A stretch of 37,610 bases of DNA. It comes from Deltaproteobacteria bacterium. Its GTDB lineage: Bacteria > Desulfobacterota > Binatia > UBA9968. The position numbers and the translations under genes were made by a program. Below, one piece after another: positions 16,721-24,033 of the stretch. The stretch covers positions 1-37,610 of the forward strand of contig JACQUW010000403.1 in the NCBI GenBank assembly GCA_016210115.1, written 5' to 3'. The notes under the pieces were generated by a model. That model worked only from the letters and a program-made list of their open reading frames with translations. It was not told the DNA's origin and made no database searches. Within the stretch, counting starts at the first letter, position 1. Each line of letters starts with the position of its first letter.

Positions 16721-17512
16721 CTATCTGCCTTTGTATTGCGCAGTTCTCTTTTCCAAATAAGCCTGTACGCCTTGAGCCCCGTCCTCGCTCCCGAAGGTTT
16801 GGGCGAGCAACTCCCTCTCGAGCGCCAGGCCGTCCGGCAATGAGAGCTCGAGACCGGTCTGGATGGCCCTCTTAACTTTGCCGACTGCCAGACTGGCTTT
16901 GTTTGGCGGAACAAATTGCCGGGCGTAGTCCATCACCTGCTCCATAAAATCCTGGCGCTCGTAGATCTCATGAATCAGTCCCCACTCAAGCGCCTCTTCG
17001 AAGGCAATGGTTTTGCCCGTGGCGCACAGCTCCATCGCCCTGCTCTTGCCAATCAGGCGCGGAAGCCTTTGGGTGCCACCCATTCCCGGCATGACACCAA
17101 GATTGATCTCTGCAAGTCCGAGCCTGCCCCCCTCTTTCCTGGCGATTCGAATGTCAGCGGCCATGGCTATTTCCAGACCGCCGCCAACCGCGTGGCCATT
17201 GATCGCCGCGATAATGAGCTTCGGCGTGTTTTCCATACGCATCAGAACTTCATGGCCATGGAGGGCGAAGTTATTCTTGTAGGCCAGAGATTTTGTATTG
17301 AGCATGTTGATGTCAGCCCCGGCGGAGAAAAACTTCTCCACTTTTCCCGTGAAAACGAGAACGTGAACGTTCTCATCAAAACGGGCCTGCAAGATTGCAT
17401 CGTCCAGCTCGCGCAAGAGCTCGTGAGTGTAGCTGTTAACCGGGGGACGATTGATCTCAAGAAGGGCAACTCCGTTTTCCACTCTGTACTCCACCATTTT
17501 TCCGGCTTCCAT
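16721..17512 (-). CDS. Enoyl-CoA hydratase/isomerase family protein
   Basis: A 263-residue crotonase-fold protein. The oxyanion-hole segments are FFSAGADINML (about 61-71) and INGHAVGGGLEIAMAADIRI (about 104-123). The region carrying the catalytic Glu is LGLAEINLGVMPGMGGTQRL, where the Glu in AEI and the following loop match hydratases. The start has AGGAGGT 6 bases upstream and a good promoter at 17536-17563, so this is the first gene of the operon with the aldehyde dehydrogenase. Hydration of an enoyl-CoA in fatty or aromatic acid breakdown is the likely role. Feruloyl-CoA hydratase/lyase activity is possible given the ALDH neighbour, but is an inference. Confidence 0.92.
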   Translation of the reverse strand: MEAGKMVEYRVENGVALLEINRPPVNSYTHELLRELDDAILQARFDENVHVLVFTGKVEKFFSAGADINMLNTKSLAYKNNFALHGHEVLMRMENTPKLIIAAINGHAVGGGLEIAMAADIRIARKEGGRLGLAEINLGVMPGMGGTQRLPRLIGKSRAMELCATGKTIAFEEALEWGLIHEIYERQDFMEQVMDYARQFVPPNKASLAVGKVKRAIQTGLELSLPDGLALERELLAQTFGSEDGAQGVQAYLEKRTAQYKGR

Positions 17513-17535
17513 GTATACCTCCTCGTGGATTTTGA

Positions 17536-17563
17536 ATTATCCGGCATTCTGCCGCCAAGTCAA
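17536..17563 (-). promoter_or_regulatory. Sigma-70-type promoter of the enoyl-CoA hydratase-aldehyde dehydrogenase operon
   Basis: On the minus strand -35 TTGACT (17558-17563) and -10 GATAAT (17536-17541) each match 5 of 6 consensus bases with a 16-base spacer. Transcription would start near 17530, only about 18 bases before the start codon. Confidence 0.6.
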
Positions 17564-17572
17564 GATAGGAGT

Positions 17573-17612
17573 AGCGAATGGTAAATAGCAAATGGCAAAT
17601 AGCTATTGGCTG
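17573..17612. repeat. AAATAGC/AATGGC heptad repeat, copy 1
   Basis: Iterations of a 7-base unit (AGCGAAT, GGTAAAT, AGCAAAT, GGCAAAT, AGCTATT, GGC). The same heptads recur at 30980-31061. The last units turn to the complementary TATTGGC form, so the element can fold back. Diverged AAGCCAT/AAGCTAT units continue to about 17710. Confidence 0.65.
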
Positions 17613-17942
17613 AAACTCAGAGATCAGAGATCAAAAGAGAGCGGAGCACAAGACCGTACGCTAGAAGCGATAAGCCATAACCCATTAGCTACGGTCATAA
17701 GCTATTTCCAGCCGGCTTCACCGGGCGATCTCCTCGTGCATCGGCTTGGACATTTCAGGGCTAACCGGCGCTCTATTCAGTACTCTATTAAATCCCAAGC
17801 GACTGTAAATGTCTATCTGCCGAAGAGACCGGGCAGTGCTCTGCGAAGCGTTCTGCCCCGCGGCCTCCGCGAGCTTCGCGCGGTTGGAAATTGAGCGAAA
17901 GTGTGGCATGTCTAGACCAATTTCTGTCAGGGGGAGGACGTC

Positions 17943-18881
17943 ATGAAGTGGAAGAGATCGCCGATAAAGTGGCCTGATGGTGCTCGAATTGCGGTAACAC
18001 CTTGCGTTGCGTTTGAAACGTGGCCGGAGGACCTCGGAGGTCCCGGATCGCTCCAGCAAGAAAACCGACGGGCACACCCGAAAAACGCCCCGACGAAGAA
18101 AAGCCTTGCCATTATCACTGACCGTGAATTCGGCGAGCGCGTGGGCGTGTACCGGATGATGGAGCTTTTTCAGAAAGAGGGGATCCAGACGACATTCTTT
18201 CCTACCGGAATTACCATCCAGAACTATCCGGAAGTCATTAAGGAAGCGGCCGCTCAAGGTCATGAGATCGGCACGGAGACGTGGATTCACGACTACGCCT
18301 ACATGAAAAAGCGAGACAAAGAAAAAAAAGATCTGGAGAAAACCGTCAAGATCGTCAAAGAAACCGTAGGAAAGCCTCCTGTGGGCTATCTTTCCACAGG
18401 CGTGGATCCCAGCGCCGACACGGTGGAGATCATCACCGAGCTTGGATACACTTATTGGATGGACCCCCAGCACCAGGAGACGCCTTATACGCTGAAGGTC
18501 AAAAACAAGGAATTGACCGTCCTCTCTTATTACCAGGACCTTAACGACTATTCGAGCTATCAAAGGGCCGGACGCACGCCTCGGGATCTTCTGCAGATGT
18601 GGAAGGATACGTTCGATTGCCTGTACGAGGAAGGCGCTGGGGATCCGAAATTCATGATCTGGGGAAATCACCCCTTCGTCGGCGGCAGACCGTTTCGCGC
18701 GGTGTTGCTGCGCGAATTCATCCGGTACGCAAAAGGACATAGTAAAGTCTGGTTCGCGCGCGCCGGCGATATCGCCAAGTGGTACAGCGAAAATTACAGA
18801 GACGCTCAGCTCGAAGAATGGCCGAACTTTACTATCGCGGGAAGGGCCGGCAAGAAGAGCGACCTTTTGAAAATGGGATAG
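17943..18881 (+). CDS. PuuE/NodB-type polysaccharide deacetylase family protein
   Basis: A 312-residue carbohydrate-esterase-4-like TIM-barrel protein related to PuuE allantoinase and peptidoglycan deacetylases. The first motif is ITDREFGERVGVYRMMELF (about 58-76), which matches the PuuE-style RVG motif. The second motif, GHEIGTETWIHDYAY (about 106-120), normally has a His where Glu stands here, so one metal ligand appears changed. FMIWGNHPFVGGRP near 237 supplies the late conserved His. GGGGGAGG is 7 bases before ATG. No signal peptide is seen, so a cytoplasmic amidohydrolase role (for example a ureide) is more likely than wall modification. The substrate is not determined. Confidence 0.85.
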   Translation: MKWKRSPIKWPDGARIAVTPCVAFETWPEDLGGPGSLQQENRRAHPKNAPTKKSLAIITDREFGERVGVYRMMELFQKEGIQTTFFPTGITIQNYPEVIKEAAAQGHEIGTETWIHDYAYMKKRDKEKKDLEKTVKIVKETVGKPPVGYLSTGVDPSADTVEIITELGYTYWMDPQHQETPYTLKVKNKELTVLSYYQDLNDYSSYQRAGRTPRDLLQMWKDTFDCLYEEGAGDPKFMIWGNHPFVGGRPFRAVLLREFIRYAKGHSKVWFARAGDIAKWYSENYRDAQLEEWPNFTIAGRAGKKSDLLKMG

Positions 18882-18887
18882 TTTTCA

Positions 18888-18945
18888 GCTCCTCTCTTGA
18901 AAAAGACGGCAGGGGAGATTTTGCGAATTTCGCTGTAAGTTTCAT
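18888..18945. repeat. AATCTCCC/CTTTTTCAAAGAG repeat, copy 4 (inverted)
   Basis: An inverted copy of the element at 5256 and 6816-6914, including the outer part (TTACAGCGAAATTCGCAAAA when read on the minus strand). It lies just after the deacetylase stop. Confidence 0.6.
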
Positions 18946-18993
18946 ATTTTTTTATCGCTTTCTCGCGGCCGGCAATTCAAAAAATTTCTGACA

Positions 18994-20163
18994 GTGGCAT
19001 CGAGCAAGAAAAAGACGCGCGGAGGGGAACTTCAGCGGGGATTACAGCGGCTCCGCGAGCTCGGCATTCCGGTTGACGAGCTGTCTCCAACGACGATTGA
19101 CCAACTGAAGCCGCTCGTGGGAAGAGACAGGGAAATCGATCTCGGCGTAGCACATGTACTGGGCCGGATTGCAGATTCGGCGGCGGTAGAGGTTTTGACC
19201 GGCTTGGAACAAGCGACAGCGGACAAGGAAGTCAAGAGGGAAATCCGCCGGTCGTTGTACCGGCTCGGCCAAAGGGGCATCGTTCCTTCACAGCCCAGGG
19301 CAGAAGACACTCCACGCAGAGTGCTTCTCGGTCTGGGTCCCATCAGTGAGGGATACATTTCGTCGGTAGATGGAGCGGGAGGAAGGCTTGTCTGGCTGGT
19401 GAGACCTCAGCCCGGAAGCGGTCTTCTGCTGCTCCAGGGAATGGTGAGCGACCGGGAAGGTCTCGTGCGCCTGGGCGGGCTTACGATCCGACGCAGGGAG
19501 CTTCGCAACATGGCTCGGGAGATCCAGCAGAAACACGGCGTTACGATGATCTCCGTTCCCTGGGAGTACTGCGACCTTCTTCTTTACGAAGGCTATGAAA
19601 AGGCCAAGGGCCTGAGCAAGCCCGGGCTGGAAGACTATCTTTCTTTGCGCTCCTCCTTTAATCCTTCCAAGCCAAAAATCACCCGCCACCCCGTTTATGA
19701 TCGTTTCGGAGGAGAAGATCCCCGCTCCGGCGCCTGGCGAGAGCTATCGAGACGGCTTCTCGATGAGCCCGACTTCAGGCTTTGGATTTTGGATGAGGAC
19801 TGGATGAAGCCCTATCTGGAACAAGTCCAAAGAGCTCGCGATAGCCGTCTTGTTTTGAACGAGATCCAGCAGGAAGAGCGATTCGCCGGCATTGTCCGTG
19901 ATGCGGTCAAGGAAATCTTTACGGACGAGAGGGGCCGGATCTTCCGGAGAAGAATGGAAGATATGGCCCTTTATCTCTTAGAAACCCGGCGCGAAGAGCT
20001 CGCGAAGCTCGCGCTGGCCGTGGCCCTCCAGTTGGCCGAAGGCGAGATCGGCTGGCTCGACATTTCTTTTCTTACAGGTCTGGCCCAGAAGAGCCTCGCG
20101 TTTTATCTTAGCCAGGAAAAAGAAAAGGCCGCAGAAGAGCCCTCGCTGATCGTCAAGCCGTAG
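18994..20163 (+). CDS. Hypothetical protein with N-terminal HEAT-like repeats
   Basis: A 389-residue protein I do not recognise. Residues about 50-95 (GVAHVLGRIADSAAVEVL and the following helices) look like one or two HEAT/PBS-lyase helical repeats. A middle part with several beta-rich stretches follows (VLLGLGPISEGYISSVDG, GRLVWLVRPQPGSGLLLLQG). The C-terminal half is mainly charged helix (EIQQEERFAGIVRDAVKEIF). There is no signal peptide, transmembrane segment or catalytic motif. The start is GTG at 18994; no strong ribosome binding site is visible. The length and composition argue for a real gene. It could be a scaffold or regulatory protein. Confidence 0.75.
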   Translation: MASSKKKTRGGELQRGLQRLRELGIPVDELSPTTIDQLKPLVGRDREIDLGVAHVLGRIADSAAVEVLTGLEQATADKEVKREIRRSLYRLGQRGIVPSQPRAEDTPRRVLLGLGPISEGYISSVDGAGGRLVWLVRPQPGSGLLLLQGMVSDREGLVRLGGLTIRRRELRNMAREIQQKHGVTMISVPWEYCDLLLYEGYEKAKGLSKPGLEDYLSLRSSFNPSKPKITRHPVYDRFGGEDPRSGAWRELSRRLLDEPDFRLWILDEDWMKPYLEQVQRARDSRLVLNEIQQEERFAGIVRDAVKEIFTDERGRIFRRRMEDMALYLLETRREELAKLALAVALQLAEGEIGWLDISFLTGLAQKSLAFYLSQEKEKAAEEPSLIVKP

Positions 20164-20208
20164 AAGTTTTGGTTTAGCCAACTGAATTTACCACCCGCGC
20201 GCCAATCC

Positions 20209-20478
20209 TCAGGCAGTTACCTCGACCCTGGGATTCACTAGGCGTGAGCGGGGTGGAGCGACCTTGTCAACCCATACGTGAACCACCGTCTGACCAGGCT
20301 CCCGTCGCGCCTTTGCCAATTCCAGGTTCTTCTCGCACAGCTCTGGGTCTTCCTTTGGAAGAAGTACAATTAAGGCGTTCTCCGGGATCTGCTCGGCCAA
20401 CTCGGGATGCTCCAGAAGGTAGAGGTCGAACTCCGTAGAGAGCTTCAGGTTCTTCGTGAACAACTCCTCCGCCGTCAT
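20209..20478 (-). CDS. DUF5647-like small protein
   Basis: An 89-residue acidic protein that resembles the DUF5647 family (LLEHPELAEQIPENALIVLL followed by DPELCEKNLELAKARR). No function is known. Its ATG overlaps the stop of the upstream small gene in a TAATG arrangement if that gene is read through its apparent frameshift, so the two are translationally coupled. Size, coupling and isolation from other genes recall a two-gene toxin-antitoxin layout, but no known toxin fold is recognised. Confidence 0.75.
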   Translation of the reverse strand: MTAEELFTKNLKLSTEFDLYLLEHPELAEQIPENALIVLLPKEDPELCEKNLELAKARREPGQTVVHVWVDKVAPPRSRLVNPRVEVTA

Positions 20479-20556
20479 TATCTTCGCTCCTTTAGGTACG
20501 CCTCTTTGTAGCGCTGCCAGTTCTCATCGATATCCTGGTCGGCGAAAGTCAACGCC

Positions 20557-20790
20557 TCACCCCAAATCCTTGGTAAGGAGCGGAATCTTCTCTATCGTGC
20601 CATCGGGAAGGGTTCTGTCTACGTGAGGAAGGCCATGGGCGGTATCGTAGCGGATCACCGGGAGCCATTTCCCCTCAACGAATGTCTCGAATTGCACCAT
20701 AAACCGGATTACCCTTCCTTGTTCAATGACATGTTCATGCCGCTTCCGATCATTCACGGTCAAAAGACAGGGATAGCGGGTGACCTTCAT
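20557..20790 (-). CDS. Small hypothetical protein, apparently frameshifted near its C-terminus
   Basis: A 77-residue product from ATG 20790; the frame is open further upstream to 20940, but those residues look non-coding and overlap the opposing promoter at 20891-20918. The core HEHVIEQGRVIRFMVQFETF followed by GKWLPVIRYDTAHG is well formed. The frame stops at TGA 20557-20559 just after a GGGG run (20560-20563 on the minus strand). Dropping one G would continue it as LGEALTFADQDIDENWQRY and on to a TAA at 20478-20480, exactly overlapping the next gene's start. The intact gene would therefore be about 20478-20790, roughly 103 residues. Function unknown. Confidence 0.65.
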   Translation of the reverse strand: MKVTRYPCLLTVNDRKRHEHVIEQGRVIRFMVQFETFVEGKWLPVIRYDTAHGLPHVDRTLPDGTIEKIPLLTKDLG

Positions 20791-20890
20791 CCTGCTGCTT
20801 GCGTCACTAATGCTACCAAAGAGGATAACTGAAGGAAAAGGATGAGGATCATAAGACAGCTTGCAAAGATCACCTGCTTGGGCGGTGGAT

Positions 20891-20918
20891 TTGAACAATA
20901 AAGGGATTTCCCTATAAT
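20891..20918 (+). promoter_or_regulatory. Promoter of the ornithine-cyclodeaminase-like gene
   Basis: -35 TTGAAC (20891-20896) and a perfect -10 TATAAT (20913-20918) are separated by 16 bases. The expected leader is about 60 bases to ATG 20985. It probably drives the cyclodeaminase and the overlapping solute-binding protein gene. Confidence 0.6.
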
Positions 20919-20984
20919 TGTGCTGGGGAATGGCTTGCAATCCGCCGAAACGTTGAAAAAAAACAGGCTGGTTTGGAGGACAGA

Positions 20985-22055
20985 ATGCCGATCTTGCTTA
21001 CCAACGAGGACGTAAAAAGATTAATCACGCCGGAAATTGCCGTCGAGGTAATGAAGGAAACTTACCGCTCCATTGCCGGGGGCACCGCCGTGACGAGGAC
21101 GCGAAGCCAGACGTTTGCCGAAACGTCGCGAGAAGGCGTTTTTGTTGAGCTGCGTACGATGGACGGGATCGTTCCGTCGTTAAGCGCTGTCGGCATGAGA
21201 ATTCTCCCTGACCTGCACAGTTGGCCCAAAGTGGGGGAGAACTTAAGGTACGACAAGATTCCCAAGAAGAACGGAAGGTTCCTGGCCTTTGATTTGATCT
21301 TTGATCTCGATACGGCAGATCTTCAGGCGGTTATTCAGGACGCTTATCTCCAACAGATGAGGATTGCCGGAGCCCATGGGGTTGCGGCAGAGTATCTCGC
21401 GCGCCGTGATGCCAGCCGTGTCGGCGTTATCGGCTCCGGTTGGCTTGCCAGAGGGGTCTTGAGCGGCATCAGTGTCGTGCGCAGCCTTCGTTCGATCAAG
21501 GTGTTTAGCCCTACGGCGGCCAATCGCGTTGAGTTTGCCAAAGACGCCGAGCGAGAACTGAACGTCAAGGCGACCGCAGTGGAAACACCCGAATCGGCTG
21601 TCCAGGACGTCGACATCATCGTTGTCTGCACCAACACCATTGATCCGGTCTTTTTTGGGAAGTGGCTTAGCCCGTCCGTGCACCTCGACTCGATTTCCGG
21701 AAGAGATATCGACGATGAGAGTTTTCGCCGCAGTGACTACACGGTCCTCAGCATGCGCGAGGGTAAATGCAATGAAGGCCTGAACTTCTTTCCCCGCCTC
21801 TTAAGAGATAAGCTCGCGGCCCGGTTTTCACCGTTTACCCGGCCGATTCGGTGGGAAACCTATCCGGAACTGGGCGAAGTGATCATTGGAAAGGCCCGCG
21901 GACGGAATAGAGAAGACGAGATCACGTTTTTCTGCAACAACGTGGGATTCGGCGCGCAATTCGCGGCCTTGGGAGGAAAAGCCGTTGCTCTTGCCAAAGA
22001 GCGGGGGATGGGAAAACCGTTTTCTATCGACGAGTGGTACGAAGAGGTGCGATGA
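20985..22055 (+). CDS. Ornithine cyclodeaminase/mu-crystallin family protein
   Basis: A 356-residue NAD(P)-binding protein of the OCD/mu-crystallin family. Members include ornithine cyclodeaminase, alanine dehydrogenase and ketimine or imine reductases. The N-terminal substrate part has LTNEDVKRLITPEIAVEVM. The family segment QMRIAGAHGVAAEYLARRDA (about 124-143) corresponds to the RTAA motif. The Rossmann glycine loop is VGVIGSGWLARGVL (146-159), followed by strand-2-like IKVFSPTAANR. The start at ATG 20985 has GGAGGA 5 bases upstream; an earlier in-frame TTG would contain that site. It overlaps the next gene, a solute-binding protein, by 4 bases. The substrate is unknown, probably an amino acid or imine. 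Confidence 0.88.
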   Translation: MPILLTNEDVKRLITPEIAVEVMKETYRSIAGGTAVTRTRSQTFAETSREGVFVELRTMDGIVPSLSAVGMRILPDLHSWPKVGENLRYDKIPKKNGRFLAFDLIFDLDTADLQAVIQDAYLQQMRIAGAHGVAAEYLARRDASRVGVIGSGWLARGVLSGISVVRSLRSIKVFSPTAANRVEFAKDAERELNVKATAVETPESAVQDVDIIVVCTNTIDPVFFGKWLSPSVHLDSISGRDIDDESFRRSDYTVLSMREGKCNEGLNFFPRLLRDKLAARFSPFTRPIRWETYPELGEVIIGKARGRNREDEITFFCNNVGFGAQFAALGGKAVALAKERGMGKPFSIDEWYEEVR

Positions 22056-23047
22056 TGAAGGTCGCGAGGTTATCTGCCGTTGTCGTTTTTCTGATTCTGA
22101 TCCCGCAGCTCCTTCCCGCTCAACTGAAGTCCGTGAAGGCGGCGTACCCTTCAGTAGGCGGAGGCCAGGCGCCGATCTGGGTGGCGAAAGAAGCAGGAGC
22201 CTTTAACCGGCAAGGCCTGGATCTGGACGCGATTTTGATTTTTGGCGGGAACAAAATTGCCCAGGCGATGATTGCCGGGGAGCTGCAAATCGTTCAGGCC
22301 AGCCAGGCACCGCTCATATCGGCAACTCTGGGCGGAGCCGATTTGGTCTTCATTGCCAATCTCTATCCCACGATGGTTTATTCGCTCTACGTGGTGCCGG
22401 AAATACAAAAACCCGCCGATCTGAAAGGCAAAAAGCTTGGCGTTACCAGCTATGGAGCGGTGATCGATTTTGGCACCCGGATGATACTTAAACGCTTTGG
22501 ACTTGCGCCGGAGACTGACGTCGCCATCATTCAGATAGGAGGTCAAAACAATGCGGTGGCGGCGATGGCCGCGCGAGGAATACATGGAGCACTGCTCAAT
22601 CCCCCCGCTTCCATGGAAGCGCTGAACCTGGGAATGCGGGAGCTTTTTGACATGCGCGACCTGGGTGTGGATTACGCGTTTCTGGGCGTAGCCGTGAGCC
22701 GGGCCTACTGGAATCGGAACCCGGAAGTTGTGGAAAGATTTATGAAAGCCTACCTCGAGGGAGTTAGCATCGCAAAGAAGGATAGCGCTTTTGCGCTGCG
22801 CGTCCTGGAGAAGTATACGAAAGTCAGGGACACAAAGGTCCTCACGGAGACCTACCGAATTTTTGTTCAAAACGCACTGCTCGAAAAACCGTACACCACG
22901 TCGCAAGGGATACAGGCCAATCTCGACGGGCTTGCGCCGAGACTCCCCGCGGCTAAAAATGCCAAGCCGGAGACCTTCTATGACAACCGGATTATCGAGA
23001 AGCTCGATCGAAGCGGCTATATTCAGTCGCTTTATCAGAAAAAGTAA
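22052..23047 (+). CDS. NMT1/THI5-like ABC solute-binding protein
   Basis: A 331-residue substrate-binding protein with a signal peptide (LSAVVVFLILIPQLLPAQ, cleavage near residue 22). Features are SVGGGQAPIWVAKEAGAFNR, MIAGELQIVQASQAPLISATL, hinge KPADLKGKKLGVTSYGAVIDF, and an end SGYIQSLYQ nearly matching the 12403-13413 paralogue. The start overlaps the cyclodeaminase stop (ATGATG over TGA), with GAAGAGG upstream, so the two are co-translated. The coupling suggests this protein's ligand may be the substrate of the cyclodeaminase-like enzyme, for example an amino-acid-like or opine-like compound. No permease or ATPase is present. Confidence 0.87.
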   Translation: MMKVARLSAVVVFLILIPQLLPAQLKSVKAAYPSVGGGQAPIWVAKEAGAFNRQGLDLDAILIFGGNKIAQAMIAGELQIVQASQAPLISATLGGADLVFIANLYPTMVYSLYVVPEIQKPADLKGKKLGVTSYGAVIDFGTRMILKRFGLAPETDVAIIQIGGQNNAVAAMAARGIHGALLNPPASMEALNLGMRELFDMRDLGVDYAFLGVAVSRAYWNRNPEVVERFMKAYLEGVSIAKKDSAFALRVLEKYTKVRDTKVLTETYRIFVQNALLEKPYTTSQGIQANLDGLAPRLPAAKNAKPETFYDNRIIEKLDRSGYIQSLYQKK

Positions 23048-23089
23048 GCGCCGTGACGATTCAAGAGTCGAGAGGCGCGGCCGGTTCTC

Positions 23090-23836
23090 TTATCCTAATC
23101 GCCGCAGCGCATCGATTCTCTCAGAGGTAGCCGGGTGAGTGGATAAGAAACCGCCGCCTCCTCCTCCCCTTGCTTCCGACGCCCTCGAGACCCATGTGAG
23201 CGCATTAATCATGACGTCTCTTCCCGGATAACCTGCGCGACGCAGGATCTCTACCCCGTGCCTGTCCGCGGCGTATTCTTCTGATCGGCTGTATCCGCGC
23301 GCAATAAGTGTCCCCGCAATTGGGCTGACGGCGCTGCTGCCAGGAATCAAGCGCTCAAGGAGCACCACCCCGAGGTTTAAGCCGGCCCCTAGAACCTTCG
23401 CTTTGGCGACGTGGCCAAGGTCGTCATGAGCGATCTCGTGCGCAAGCACTCCGCGCAACTGGTCGTCGCTGGCTCTTTCGAGCAGGCCGGTCGTAAGATA
23501 GAAGACGCCCCCGCCGGCGTTGGCAGCATTGATGCTTGAATCCCGCACGATGCCGATTCGCACCTCATTTGCACCACGTGGATTATTTCTTGCCCGCAGC
23601 AGGGGAATCATAATCCGCTGTAACCGATCTGCGGTTCTTGGATCAACACTTCGAGACTCTCGAGCGCTCACCGGGCGCCTGGTTTCGTACGAGGGGCCGC
23701 GGCGCGGAGCACTGACAGGTTCTACTACACAGCCGGCCGCGAGAAGCGTGAGAATCGACACCGCGCCCAGTGCCTTCACCGCTAGCGTGTTGGCTCGTCC
23801 CGCTCCAATCCGGTGTTTTTCTGAACGTCTTTTCAT
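23090..23836 (-). CDS. M48-family zinc metalloprotease, lipoprotein
   Basis: A 248-residue periplasmic M48 peptidase of the BepA/LoiP type. The N-terminus ends in a lipobox LAAGC (Cys36), indicating a lipid anchor. The zinc site is HEIAH (133-137), and the third ligand Glu lies in GYSRSEEYAADRHGVEIL (about 181-198). The late FLSTHPATSERIDALRRLG is typical of small M48 lipoproteins, which aid outer-membrane protein assembly or turnover. It stands alone, convergent with the plus-strand binding protein gene, with its stop 43 bases away. Confidence 0.9.
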   Translation of the reverse strand: MKRRSEKHRIGAGRANTLAVKALGAVSILTLLAAGCVVEPVSAPRRGPSYETRRPVSARESRSVDPRTADRLQRIMIPLLRARNNPRGANEVRIGIVRDSSINAANAGGGVFYLTTGLLERASDDQLRGVLAHEIAHDDLGHVAKAKVLGAGLNLGVVLLERLIPGSSAVSPIAGTLIARGYSRSEEYAADRHGVEILRRAGYPGRDVMINALTWVSRASEARGGGGGGFLSTHPATSERIDALRRLG

Positions 23837-24033
23837 CCTTCCGACTTCCTATTGGGTTTTGACGTTTAAGAGTGGCAAACACCGTGCCAACATTCCGGGC
23901 CCCGGAAGTTTGATGACTGGCCGCTTACAGGTCCTGACAACACGGAGGAATTTGCCTTCGCCCACAGTTTATACCTGCAGGTGAAATCCCGAGCTGTGCG
24001 CGGGTCTTAGAATAAAAAGAAAGCGACGCTGGG

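Larger units (their letters stand above)
17513..17942. other. Divergent intergenic region, 430 bases
   Basis: It separates the enoyl-CoA hydratase operon (minus) from the deacetylase gene (plus). It holds the operon promoter (17536-17563), an AAATAGC-type repeat with diverged tails (17573-17710) and a nested hairpin (GCGAAGC 17843-17849 with GCTTCGC 17873-17879, inside it CGCGG/CCGCG). A minus-strand open frame of 63 codons, 17718-17909, covers the hairpin; it has no ribosome binding site and I do not call it. Confidence 0.6.

Noticed and set aside
17573-17612. CRISPR array from the AAATAGC repeats
   Set aside because: The units are only 7 bases with no spacers, and no cas genes are present.
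17718-18740. 340-codon minus-strand frame over the deacetylase gene
   Set aside because: Most of it mirrors the deacetylase coding sequence; only the last 63 codons lie outside and are treated as a doubtful separate ORF.
20880-20900. tRNA T-arm-like TTCAAATCC on the minus strand
   Set aside because: The flanks do not make a T-stem and no acceptor or anticodon arm can be formed.
22151-22906. 251-codon minus-strand frame inside an NMT1-type gene
   Set aside because: Antisense shadow with no family features.
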